A stretch of 60,000 bases of DNA from Liolophura sinensis. Lineage: Eukaryota; Mollusca; Polyplacophora; Chitonida; Chitonidae. The stretch is taken from positions 31,978,402-32,038,401 of the forward strand of contig NC_088301.1 in NCBI RefSeq assembly GCF_032854445.1, read 5' to 3'. The translations under genes and the position numbers were made by a program. Below the pieces are notes generated by a model. That model was given only the letters and a program-made list of their open reading frames with translations, was not told the origin of the DNA and did not search any database. Position 1 is the stretch's first letter; each line of letters begins with the position of its first letter. Below are positions 1-9,754 of the stretch, in pieces.

Positions 1-171
1 CGTTTTGTTCGGGACTAAAAACTTTAAAATGGTACTTTTTGCTGCTTGGCAGAAATTAGAGCAAAGAAAGCGGGCTGGTTAGGCCCGTGCCTGTACAAAC
101 TGGGTGTTTGTCATGTCTGGTGTCTCCGCCATGATACTTCAGTGACAATAGCACTTTGACACAGCCTCGCC
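1..171. other. Left-edge intergenic sequence
   Basis: No open frame, splice signal or repeat that I can support is visible here. It flanks the large inverted repeat that starts at about 172. Confidence 0.4.
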
Positions 172-768
172 TATCCCAAAGCTAAGCTGGACATCCCTAC
201 CGTAACTTCAGCTTCGGTCATGTAGACTTTAACGTGGAAAATTTCCCGAAAAAAAAGAGAGAAAAACGCGGCTCCAACCCTGCCTTATTTTTGCTATCCA
301 CCAATTCCCTAAAACACCCAAAATGTAATATATATAGTATACAGTAATCCAGCCGTTTAAACTTTCGAATCGTACATCTTGAATCAACGTCTGCCATAGT
401 TGTTTCTCAACTTCGGGTAAGGTGATGAGCCGCGAAAATTTTATCCTACCCAATATTCTTCGGAATTGCCTACCTGTAAACGGAATGTTCGGTGGGATAA
501 AATTAAGATGAAAAAAAAATTCTTAACATGGCAGACATTGATTTGAGTTGTCCGGTTCGAAAGTTTAAATGGCTGGATTACTGTAGAAAGTTGGTTTACC
601 AATGCTGGGTTTGACATGTTACATTTCGGGCGTTTTAGGAAATCGGTGGGTAGCAAAAATAAGGTAGGTTCGAGCCGGGCTTTTTTGAGTGAAATTGTTC
701 AGGTGGAAGTCTGTATGACCGTAGCTAGGCGTTACGGTAGGAACGTCCAGCTTAGCTTTGGGTTAAGC
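172..768. repeat. About 600-bp imperfect inverted repeat (foldback element)
   Basis: The left arm (about 172-460) and right arm (about 481-768) are imperfect reverse complements around a centre near 470. Matching blocks include CCCAAAGCTAAGCTGGA on the left against its complement near 750-768, TACAGTAATCCAGCC near 341 against its complement near 570-585, and AAAATTTTATCC near 436 against its complement near 493-504. The short open frames here lie in the arms and are not protein-like. This is probably an old foldback or MITE-type element just upstream of the zinc-finger gene. No target-site duplication was identified. Confidence 0.75.
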
Positions 769-927
769 CTCGCCCTGCCACAAGAAGACATAGTGTATTT
801 GCACAAACCTAATGACTCATCGTCGTCATATGACTGAAAATGCATACATACATATATTACGTTTTGTGAAAATAGTCCCACGTACCGTCTTGCATGGCCG
901 ACAAGAATACTGTATACATAGTGACTA

Positions 928-1394
928 ATGCATCATGCCATGCAGAACTTCTGCACGTCGACGAATAGACAATGGACTAGAAATATAAAATATCCACGTA
1001 CTGTTCATTGTAGGCCATACCCATTCAGGTTCTCGCCCGATCACACAACAAGCATGCTTGCCTCCATTTTTGACGATTTGGAGCAACTATGGAAAGATGT
1101 TGCTGTTGAGAAATGCAAACTCCAGGAATTTGAAAATTTGACGATATCTGGAATTCAGCAGCAGTCAAACCATTGGAAAGATGGCTCATCCAGGCAGAAA
1201 GAAACACCGGAAGTGAACGCCCTACCGATTGCTTCCAGTTGTTGTCAGGCTAATCACTTCAGTCGGCGGAAACCTGCGAAACCCGTCCGAAGTGCAGCCC
1301 GGAATGACCCTAGCTTCCGTGGGGTCACGGTTGTAATGAAAACGAAAGTCCGTGATGGCGACAGCAAGCTGGTCATTCTGTCCTCGTTTACCCC
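928..1394 (+). CDS. ZGLP1: ZGLP1-like GATA zinc-finger protein, exon 1
   Basis: This is the first coding exon of a four-exon gene (928-1394, 1727-1851, 2269-2374, 3420-3546) encoding 274 residues. An in-frame TGA at 922 precedes ATG 928, which is the first ATG of the open frame. ATG 1054 (start MLASIFDDLEQLWKDV) is an alternative giving 232 residues. The exon ends with a strong donor, CCCC|GTAAGT, after two bases of a codon, and exon 2 supplies the third. The encoded N-terminal region has no domain I recognise; it is polar, with a basic stretch near RRKPAKPVRSAAR. Upstream non-coding exons cannot be excluded. The identity rests on the zinc fingers in exons 3 and 4; the 274-residue length resembles human ZGLP1 (about 271, from memory). 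Confidence 0.65.
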
Positions 1395-1726
1395 GTAAGT
1401 AATGCTATTTTTTATGTGAAGCCTGAAACACAGATGCTTAAAACTGGTGAGCCTTGAAAAGATTAATTTCAAAATGTCGATGTAATGTTGTGATACACTT
1501 CCATACAGTCTATTAAGATTAGAAAGGTAGCCTAAACACTACAAGTGGGTTGGCTATACTGTGCTTCAGTACGAAAAGGTAACAATTAATATCTCCAACG
1601 CATTTTCAGACAAAGCTGAAATGTATAAAGCCTCTTTTATGCAGACATACAGAGACAGATAATGTTTTCACCGATAGGACATGAGATGATTAAATCTTTA
1701 CCTATTTATGATGCCTGGTTTTACAG
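1395..1726 (+). other. ZGLP1-like gene, intron 1
   Basis: The intron runs from donor GTAAGT (1395) to an acceptor ending TTTTACAG (1726). I see no repeat or other gene in it. Confidence 0.7.
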
Positions 1727-1851
1727 GAGGAAAATTTCCAAACCCATCCAGTCCAGGATACATCGGAATAGTACGGGAACTGCCGAGAGTTGTTCGGATT
1801 CCGAAGATACAACCCCGCCCAGTGTTAAGCAACCTCTGATTTACATTTCCA
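1727..1851 (+). CDS. ZGLP1: ZGLP1-like GATA zinc-finger protein, exon 2
   Basis: The exon is 125 nt. It starts after TTTTACAG with one base completing the codon left by exon 1, and ends before GTAGGT with one base of the next codon. It encodes about 41 residues rich in Ser, Thr and acidic residues, including SCSDSEDTTPP, a low-complexity linker before the DNA-binding region. No domain is recognised. Both splice phases agree with the neighbouring exons, which is the main support for its inclusion. Confidence 0.7.
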
Positions 1852-2268
1852 GTAGGTTTAAAATCCTTAAAGAGGACTAGAGAACCAACATTTATTTTGG
1901 TCCCTTTGATAGCCCTTTACGGCATATATTTGGCACCCGCTTTGCCCATTGTTTCCGCACTTGGGAGGGTTTGTATAGAGGATGCGATGGTGTGCTTATC
2001 AGTATGTCACATGCAAGAAAGTTGCCAAAGGTCGATGAATTACACAGGGCACTCTTATTTCCTCCATCCGTGAAACTGACCGCCATCGTAGCCTATATGT
2101 GAAAAGTTGAGTAAGGCGTTAAACAACAATTATTATAGAATATACACATAAATAGGATTTACAACTAATGACGCTTAACTCTTCAAGCCTTGTACTTGAA
2201 CTGTTTGCAGAAAAGACTACATCCTACAAGCAGATCCATCATTGTGTAATTAAGTAACCATTTTCCAG
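1852..2268 (+). other. ZGLP1-like gene, intron 2
   Basis: Donor GTAGGT at 1852; acceptor ATTTTCCAG ending at 2268. It contains an old SINE 3' relic at about 2058-2130. Confidence 0.7.
2058..2130 (+). mobile_element. Degenerate SINE 3' fragment
   Basis: The order TTTCCTCC, CGCCATCGTA, GTGAAAAGTTGAGTAAGGCGT, AAACAACAAT follows the 3' half of the SINE family seen intact at 23559-23829, with many substitutions. An old copy inside intron 2. Confidence 0.5.
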
Positions 2269-2374
2269 GTAAGATCCCTTGGCGCTACTCTTGTGCGTCC
2301 TGTGATACAAGAAAAACGCCATTATGGAGAGATGCGGAGGATGGGACGCGGCTGTGTAATGCCTGCGGAATCAG
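2269..2374 (+). CDS. ZGLP1: ZGLP1-like protein, exon 3: canonical GATA finger
   Basis: The exon is 106 nt and encodes residues 198-233 of the joined protein. It holds a complete GATA-type zinc finger: Cys206-Ala-Ser-Cys209, a 17-residue loop containing RKTPLWRDAEDG, then Cys227-Asn-Ala-Cys230, followed by GIR. The spacing CX2CX17CX2C is that of DNA-binding GATA fingers, and the TPLWR and CNACG signatures are present. The loop (PLWRDAEDG) and the continuation into YKKY resemble ZGLP1 more than GATA1-6, whose loop usually reads PLWRRDGTG. Acceptor TTTTCCAG and donor GTCAGT agree in phase with both neighbours. Confidence 0.9.
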
Positions 2375-2681
2375 GTCAGTATCAAACCGTTGTGCGCTGT
2401 TGAAAATTATACATAACGGGACATTCTCATGATAAATAAAGACTAAGTTTACTTTAAAAAGGGGATGTTTCCGGCTTCAAGATCCCTTCATATCTGTGCT
2501 TCTGAAATAGGTTCTATACAAAAAGCCGTAAGGTCGAGGAATCTTATTAGAACTGTACCTTACGTGTGAAGTATTCAGTAGTCTAGAATAGTGCTTATAT
2601 AAAGAACTTAATGAAGCACGCCTTTAAGTCTGTATCAAAAGGGTGTAAAATGTGATTGGTTATGAATCGTATGAGCAGCTG

Positions 2682-2936
2682 TCAGTTGGCCCAGATCATG
2701 TAGCCCTTCATGTGGATCCCTGGTTTGCACACGACGACCATCTGGCCCAACTGGGAGCTGCCTCGCACGAGGACTAGCAGCGACTTCCCTTTCAGGGTAT
2801 GAGGAAGCCGACTGGTGATAGAAGGGTTAAGACTGTCATCCAGGCACACTGCAGATACATTCGACATAGACGTGCACCGCTTCAAGAGATACCAAATGGC
2901 GTTTTGATTGAGTAGTTTCAACCACTCCTTCAACAC
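2682..2936 (-). other. Unassigned minus-strand exon-like frame within intron 3
   Basis: The frame reads 84 codons from a GTG and ends with TGA. The C-terminal part (SRLPHTLKGKSLLVLVRG, then SSQLGQMVVV, ending MIWAN) looks more protein-like than the chance frames around it. No ATG starts it, and a possible acceptor TATCTGCAG lies inside, just before the VCLDDS segment. It may be an exon of an unrecognised gene, a relic, or chance. I do not recognise the family. Confidence 0.25.
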
Positions 2937-3225
2937 TGCTCACTCCAGAACCATACTTGTAAAGCCATTGTTTCACATCAAGACCAGTGATGATAGAAAT
3001 TCTTCTGTTTCAATCATTTTGTCGTTTTTCATTAGTCAAAGGATCACACGGTTCAAAACCACATTTTACACTCTTTTGATACAGAAGAACATATATATAC
3101 ATATACATGCATACACAAACAGTCATGTGTTTACGGAAAAACTCATCCAGTCTTTCCAGCTTCAAGGTGTACTCTCTTTTCATCGATACTTATCAGAGCA
3201 AATGGTGGTTTTCTTGGTTCAAGAA

Positions 3226-3312
3226 TTTCCTCCCACCATAATGCTGGCCGCTGTCGTATAAGTGAAATATTCTTGAGTATGGCGTAAAACACCAATGAAA
3301 TAAATAACTAAA
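3226..3312 (+). mobile_element. SINE 3' fragment
   Basis: It contains TTTCCTCCCACCATAATGC, GTCGTATAAGTGAAATATTC and GTAAAACACCAAT followed by AAATAAATAA. This is the 3' part of the abundant SINE family, without the tRNA-like head. Confidence 0.85.
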
Positions 3313-3419
3313 TCTTGGTTCAAGTATACTGATCAGCGCAATAACACAAAACGCCTTGGAAAGCGGAGGCAAATCTCCCTAGTTATAAATATATTCTGTA
3401 TTTCGTCTCCTGTTCACAG

Positions 3420-3546
3420 ATACAAGAAGTACCGTGTGAGATGCAGTCGCTGCTGGCACATCCCCAAAAAAGACGGCAAGTCCTACCCACATTGCCCCCG
3501 GTGTGGAGCCCTGCTGAGCATGTCATCTTGTAGAAGGTCTTGGTAG
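3420..3546 (+). CDS. ZGLP1: ZGLP1-like protein, exon 4: degenerate second finger and stop
   Basis: The terminal exon is 127 nt. It follows TTCACAG and ends at TAG (3544-3546). It encodes residues 234-274: YKKYRVR, then Cys241-Ser-Arg-Cys244, 13 residues, Cys258-Pro-Arg-Cys261-Gly, and a short tail SMSSCRRSW. The second zinc-binding motif (CX2CX13CX2C) directly after the GATA finger is what I recall of vertebrate ZGLP1, a germ-cell and gonadal regulator that acts in the nucleus. The function here is inferred by homology. The gene converges on the ROR gene about 5 kb away. I see no AATAAA within the first 500 nt downstream, so its 3' end is not placed. Confidence 0.85.
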
Positions 3547-4113
3547 ATATAAGCCGAGCCCTTTGTATAGCCTCTTCCATCCTTGGGGTGCGATTGAAGT
3601 CAAACCAAGTACTTTACGGTCAAACATTGTTCTCTTTTTCTATTTAATCTTAGAGATTATAGAGAGCGTTTGGACTACATTTGTTACATGGCGATCTTTA
3701 CCTAGATTTTTCAAGAATGTTTTGCATTTTATCGTGCTTTATCCAAAGATTTTGCGAGCTATTGTTTTACCTTGGGATCCCTCTCTAGTACAAACACTGT
3801 TTTTCGATTGGCATCGAATATTTTACTTGTTGAGCTGGGACCGTTATCGAATTGCTTTTCGTGCATGTGAAAAACTTGAAAGATTTACTAGTGCTGTTTA
3901 TTGTTTATTAGATGACACTGATATTTTTTTAACGGATTCTGTTAATTTGGGGAGAGTATTCTATTACTTTATACAGAAAGGTGTTACTTTATGTAGAAAA
4001 TTCCGATACATACGTATGGCTAATACTTTTACCTTACGAATGTATGAATAATTTTGTTATTTTGTGTGGAAAACTGTACTTCATGCAAAAATCTGTACAT
4101 TCTATGTTGACAA

Positions 4114-4208
4114 CTATACTTTATGTAGACGTTATACTTTATGTAGACGTTAAACTTTATGTAGACGTTATACTTTATGTAGACTATGCTATACTTTATG
4201 TAGACAAC
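4114..4208. repeat. 18-bp tandem repeat, about 5 copies
   Basis: The unit TATACTTTATGTAGACGT is repeated with small changes. The last copies carry a 3-base insertion (TGC) and end TAGACAAC. Confidence 0.85.
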
Positions 4209-4232
4209 TCTATAATTTACCGAGACAGATCA

Positions 4233-4363
4233 GGGGCCAGTTTCACAACGATGTACATGTACGATATTGTATCGCACATATAGGACAATGGCACGATAAT
4301 AGTGACGTACCAAAATATCGTACGATAAAAAAATGTGGTACGCCGCTTTGTGAAACTGGGCCC
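4233..4363. mobile_element. MITE-like element with terminal inverted repeats
   Basis: A 131-bp segment begins GGGGCCAGTTTCACAA and ends with the complement, TTGTGAAACTGGGCCC. Internal sequence is partly palindromic (GTACGATATTG... ATATCGTAC). There is no coding capacity, and no clear target-site duplication was found. This looks like a short non-autonomous DNA element. Confidence 0.75.
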
Positions 4364-4791
4364 TTTGCACAACGGTATGCATAATAACATGGATGTTGAT
4401 CAAAGCAGCTTTTATGGGACCAATTCCACGAAGTCTTCAAGACAAAAATAAGAAACGTAGTTATACTGAGGACTTCTTTCAAAACTGGGCGCTTTTGAAG
4501 ACAAATTACGAGGTGATCAAAACAGTCATCAAAAAATGAATTGCCTGGCTCTGTAATTGGAAATCTACAGCGAAGTTTTAAATAAGTCAGATATACTTAA
4601 GTGGAAAGCCACATGACTGATTTTACGAAATCATTAGCTGTTTTTATGTCATTTTGAGAAATGCACCGATCACAAGGACGGGTGATTCTCCCTTCTGTAT
4701 CTATTCATTTAAATTACGCAGTCTTTTGTCGTTCATAACCGTGCATTTATGTGGATTGAACCTAGCGCCATGATCAGCGAGCTATCTTGAC

Positions 4792-4836
4792 AGTGTCCAA
4801 GTTCGTATTACCTTGTCCAAGTTCGTATTACCTTGT
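4792..4836. repeat. 22-bp direct duplication
   Basis: TTGTCCAAGTTCGTATTACC occurs twice in tandem, with a partial third copy. Confidence 0.7.
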
Positions 4837-5714
4837 CCAACGATAGCTGGACGTATTTGTGTAAGTTTACGTAAGTGCGGCCAGCTGGCTTTGGGGTAGT
4901 ACCACCCTGTCCGTCCAGATGCATGTACAACACTTGTGTAATGTCCCTTTCAATGAAGTATTTACATAACCGATGGTACATGAGTAATGCTGGGTACTGT
5001 ATTCAGTCACATGATATATACCTTCGTTCGATTACATGGGTACATTCCAGCACATAGCAGAACCCTTCGACATTTCCCGCGTAATCATGCCGGTTCCAAA
5101 ATGTGTAAAAACACCTCACTTTCCACTGTTACGTTGCAGTACTTGTGAACTATATACATCTTCGTTTACCAGCACAACAATACAGAAACTGTGTATTTCA
5201 AAACAGCGTATACGCACGACTGGACCAACTTGTTTTAGGCTAGATAGTTTCATGGCTCCCATTTTCTATATATATTTAAGTTATGGACGGATTAACCGCA
5301 TAGTAACCGAACAGAGGCTTGAACATTGGAAAGATGGTATATAAATCCGCTTGCTCAAGTTTTGAGCCTTAATCTTCTGAGCAGTCATAATCTGAGCTTC
5401 ATGTTAATGAAAGTTAACATCTGGGAAGAATGCTGTAATTTTCAAAGTTGTGACACAGCAAAGCTTTGAGCAGCTTTTGATGATATTGGGATCGAAGAAA
5501 TCCCATTGTTATATGCATGCATGCATCCGTACTTTTTTTTCTTCTCGTAATGTTCAGATCTGAATGTAAATTACATGGTGAGGTTGTAAACCTTCAGCGC
5601 ACACGCATTCCTGATTTAATCACCATCAGCGAACTTTCTCAATTGTTGATGTTTGTTTTACAAGAATAAAATATTTTCTTAAATAATTCCTGAGAAGTTG
5701 TTTTCTGTAATTTG

Positions 5715-5717
<3 letters not shown>

Positions 5718-5753
<36 letters not shown>
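5718..5753. repeat. (AT)n microsatellite
   Basis: About 18 uninterrupted AT dinucleotides. Confidence 0.98.
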
Positions 5754-5755
<2 letters not shown>

Positions 5756-6750
5756 AACAGCATAAGTGTCGTTGGTGCATATTTTTGGTTTATCAAACAT
5801 TCAAAACACCGCTTGCTAAAGGTACGGGGGCTCTCGTGTACATCAAAAGCAGGGTTATGTGTAATTGGTACTCAAAATATTTAACTCTTCGTTTTCAGTC
5901 GATGTACAACAATCCTGTATTTTGGGTGAAGCACTGTTCTTGATGCAGCTATCGGGTTTACTCGATTGGTGTTTCACGCTGTATTCGAGAGTGGCTAAAG
6001 TTCTTATCTTTCGGTCGCTAACACACGGGGTTTGGGTTTAATCGTGGGGCCTTGATGACAATAGCCACGTGTGACCGTTTAGAGCCACTGTACGTCACAC
6101 CGCGGATTGGAACAGGCGACGTCACCGGTCAAGAATAGTTTCGACTAAGCTATATAGTAAGCATTACTTGCAGGCTTTGCCCATGTAGAACAGTAGAACA
6201 GCACACATGATGTTAATGGTGCCCAATCACAACCGTACGAATTCGTTAAGATAGATTCATTGATGTAAAACGCCGTTTTCAAGAATATTTCACCTACGAA
6301 TATAGGCTTACAGCAAAGAAAGTAGAACTAGATCAGAGACAAGAGTGTGATAGTTAGTAAATGGTCACACGTAACCGTAGAAACACGGCCTCGTCAATTT
6401 ATGCATGGGTAATGTTACGTGAGGTTTACAACATGCAAAAGAACGCCCGATTAACACATCGCCGGAAAAACTAAAAACACTCATCTTTATCAGGCCAAAG
6501 CAGATCTAACTTTTCCTCAAAAATAAGTCATCACATGACAAACGACCAACAGACAGCTAGAACAGTTTTCGATTTTTATGTTTTTCAATCAAGTTTGCAA
6601 ACCTGGTGCCCCCAGTAGTCTTCCAATATGCACACCTGAATGCAATCGCAGAGATTCCTGCCATCTTTGGACAAAACATATAGGAAATGTAGGAATTTTA
6701 CACCAAAAACCTCAGATTTAGAAAAAGTTTTTAGAAAAAAAATACGAGCA

Positions 6751-6871
6751 TTTATATTTATTTGATTAGTATTTCACACCGTACTCAAGAACATTGCACT
6801 TGTACGACGGAGGCCAGCATTATGGTGGGAGGAAACCGGGCAAAGCCCGTAGGAACCCACGACCAGGAGCA
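6751..6871 (-). mobile_element. SINE 3' fragment, reverse orientation
   Basis: TTTATTTGATTAGTATTTCACACCGTACTCAAGAA followed by CCAGCATTATGGTGGGAGG and ACCCACGACCA is the reverse complement of the SINE 3' half. Tail and central domain only. Confidence 0.85.
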
Positions 6872-8502
6872 TTTATGTGAACAGAAAGCAAAATAATAAT
6901 AGTATAATTATAATGACCTCCATCACCCCTTCCAGACACTGGCACGGTCCCTATTATTCTCGGCAAGGCAAAAGTTACAAATGATGTTGAGCTGAAGATC
7001 ATAAAGACAAGAAGTTTTTTGTTATGGGGACCATTTAAGGTCGAAAACGCTCACTTGGCCATCACTATGGCCATGTAAAGTGGCGATACAATTGTTACAA
7101 ATTTTCTTAGTAAACTTTTTTTTTTCCATCTATATAGTGTCCTGCAGTTCAAAGACGTTTACCCAATAGGAATTAACTAGGTCACATCTATGTCTCCATT
7201 TTTTTTTATCCCTTTCTTTGAGACCAGTTGTCAGCTACGCTATCCCGGTATAACCACAACTCATTAGCAAGACTGTCACTATCACTTCCTCAGTTCAACT
7301 GCTGGTATACTTCTTTCTGAATGGAGGAACCAGTCATCTTTGTATAGTCAAACATCTATCATCCTTCGGAACACCACTGGCCAAAGTTAGCTTATGTTGT
7401 ATGTCATTTAGATTGAACTTTCAAGCCTCTAAACACGCCCCTTTGCCTGGGTTTTCGTGTATGATTCATATGTATGCTTGAGGTTTTACGTCGTACTTAA
7501 TGTTTCAGTCATTTAAGAACGAGGTTTTCGTTTAATTTGCTACTATTCAAGCATTAACATGAACAGTTAAAATAAAACCCTGACTTCATCAGTTATGTGA
7601 GATCATTTGCTATCACACTGTCGTCTCTGCTCCGGTTTTACTCTCTATGCTTTAAGTCTTTCATATCTGATTGGATAACGATGCTCATATGCTAAATTCT
7701 TTGTAGAAAGAAAATGCACTAAAGGGAGGGATATAAAATCGTGCCGATATACGATATATGAAGTACAAAAACGGTATTCTTGCAGAAACATTTATTTTTT
7801 GAAGCCTTAATGAATATTAACATCCAGTCATATACAACTTTAACTCACCAGTGAATCATATCTAGAAGACAGTTTGACTAACATAGCCAATATACGTCAA
7901 GCATGGCCAACCACTACTAGTCATGAACAGTGCAACGATAACAAACAGAAGACAAGAACAAGAAGAGGTGACCAGTAACAAGGAAGCAAAAGAACGTGTA
8001 AAATAAAAATAAAAGTATGATACTTGATATAAAACATTCAGATTATCTGGGAGAATTAATGGATGAACAAGTGATACAATGCACATATTCGAGTCGCCCT
8101 CAAGTAAATATATTTATAAAGCCAGACAAATATTCGAATCACTGTTCACCAAATTCATCACAGGGCTAAAGAGTTGGACACTGGGTCATGAAACCAAATG
8201 GCCCGGTCATACCCGCAAAAAACAATAACGTAACAATAACTTATCTTTAAATGTCGGTAATAAAATGAATAAAATCAAAACATCAGCTATTAAATAAAAA
8301 GCTGTTTTTCACAAAATTACATTAGAAACTTGAGAAAAGAAGATGCTAACAAGAAAGCTAGACTGGACTTTCCAGGAAACAAAAGACAGTAGATCAGCTG
8401 TGCATATACAACAGAATAGATAATGTAAACAATACCACCTTGGTGGGAGGTTTTATACAATTCATCTCAGGCTTTGAGGTACACAGTTTTAGCCATGCCA
8501 TT

Positions 8503-8508
8503 TTTATT
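8503..8508 (-). terminator. Candidate polyadenylation signal of the ROR gene
   Basis: TTTATT on the plus strand is AATAAA on the minus strand. It is the first such hexamer I find downstream of the ROR stop codon and implies a 3' UTR of about 1.25 kb. Transcript evidence would be needed to confirm use. Confidence 0.35.
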
Positions 8509-9754
8509 CAGGTGGAATCAGCAATTAATTGTTGTCCTCTTGCAAAAACGAAACTCCTTGAACGGTTTCGCTCTGTTATGACTGTTAATATAACTGTTGA
8601 TGAACACATAAAATTATGGCTGATTTCTGACAAGAAATAAATCCTTTCCTTGGAAGTAAAAATGTGGTAAGAGTGACAATCACACTGTGGATGTAAGCTG
8701 TGTTACAATCCAGACATTTTCAGAAAATGCTGTTGTAAATACTTAAGATAGTTATCTTCGAGCTGTAAACAGTATCCCACAATGGCATTCCCACGCTTCC
8801 CATTATCTCACGACACACTAATGATTTGAGCACTACACCTGACTGTCCATGAACTGAACAAAGTGATGTGAACACATAAACAAGACACTACAGAACTTCA
8901 TGAAAAGCACTTTCTTGGCAGCCATTTGATATAAACAGGAAAAAACATATTTCCAAAGTCTGAAAGGAACTTGACATTTCCAAGAATATGAAAAGCATTA
9001 CAAAATTAAGATAATATTTCCAAGATATTCTCAGGTAAATTTTTATCATTTAACATCATTATTAAATAATTTTCTGGGCCAAACTTTTTCCTAATAAATT
9101 TACAATTAAACATAGTTCACTGGCTCAAGAAGAAAGCTGTGGCTACATTTTTATATAAATTCAAAACATACAATGAGTTCATAAAATAATTACAATGTCA
9201 ATTATGGATGTGAACTGTTAAACCTAATGAACAAAAATATGGCAATAAATAGTGAGTATTTTCAGTTTTTCAACAAAAAGCTTTCTTTGTACAGAATAAT
9301 GCACTGATGGAGACCTCAGCAGGACTAATGCCAATGCAAATATATAACCATTTTGAAACTGATCTGATCAGAGCCTCAATCTAGAAAAGTACACGTTCAC
9401 AAGCTGACCACATTTGTGAGTTAGCACAAGTCATCCAGAACATGTGAGCATAAGCCATGCGGAAAACACTGTCTATCAGCCTTCAATTCCTGCTGATGAT
9501 GCTTGTTCTTTATGCTCCTATTATCACAACGAAACTCCTTGAAGTGATAAGGTCGTCATACATGTAACTCACGGTCATGTGGCCACCCTACTGGTAACAG
9601 AATGTCACAGCACTCACATAATGATATGTGTAACACTCCACAGCTATATGTCCCTTTTGACCACAACATGAACAACTCAAAGGCATACATACTGTTGGAG
9701 AGCACAGATCTTGTTTCTGTTTTGTTCAACATGCCAGACACTGCTCAGTTATTA
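8509..9754 (-). other. Probable ROR 3' UTR
   Basis: AT-rich sequence directly after the ROR stop codon, with no convincing coding frame or repeat. The distal limit depends on which polyadenylation site is used. Confidence 0.45.

Larger units (their letters stand above)
2375..3419 (+). other. ZGLP1-like gene, intron 3
   Basis: The intron is 1045 nt, from donor GTCAGT to acceptor CTCCTGTTCACAG. It contains a SINE 3' fragment (3226-3312) and, on the minus strand, an unassigned protein-like open frame (2682-2936). Confidence 0.75.
3547..8502. other. Intergenic region between two convergent genes
   Basis: The region holds the unplaced 3' UTR of the zinc-finger gene, an 18-bp tandem array, a foldback element, an AT microsatellite and a SINE relic, listed separately. 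A 162-codon frame at 3563-4051 starts with TTG, is T-rich and has no recognisable motif; I treat it as chance. From about 6.9 to 8.5 kb I see nothing further. Confidence 0.5.

Noticed and set aside
3563-4051. 162-codon plus-strand frame directly after the zinc-finger stop codon
   Set aside because: It begins at TTG, has no early ATG, is in a different frame from the gene, is T-rich with runs of Phe/Leu, and has no recognisable motif. Probably chance in the 3' UTR or flank.
4114-4208. CRISPR-like direct repeats
   Set aside because: The 18-bp units are contiguous without unique spacers; this is a simple tandem repeat in a eukaryotic genome.
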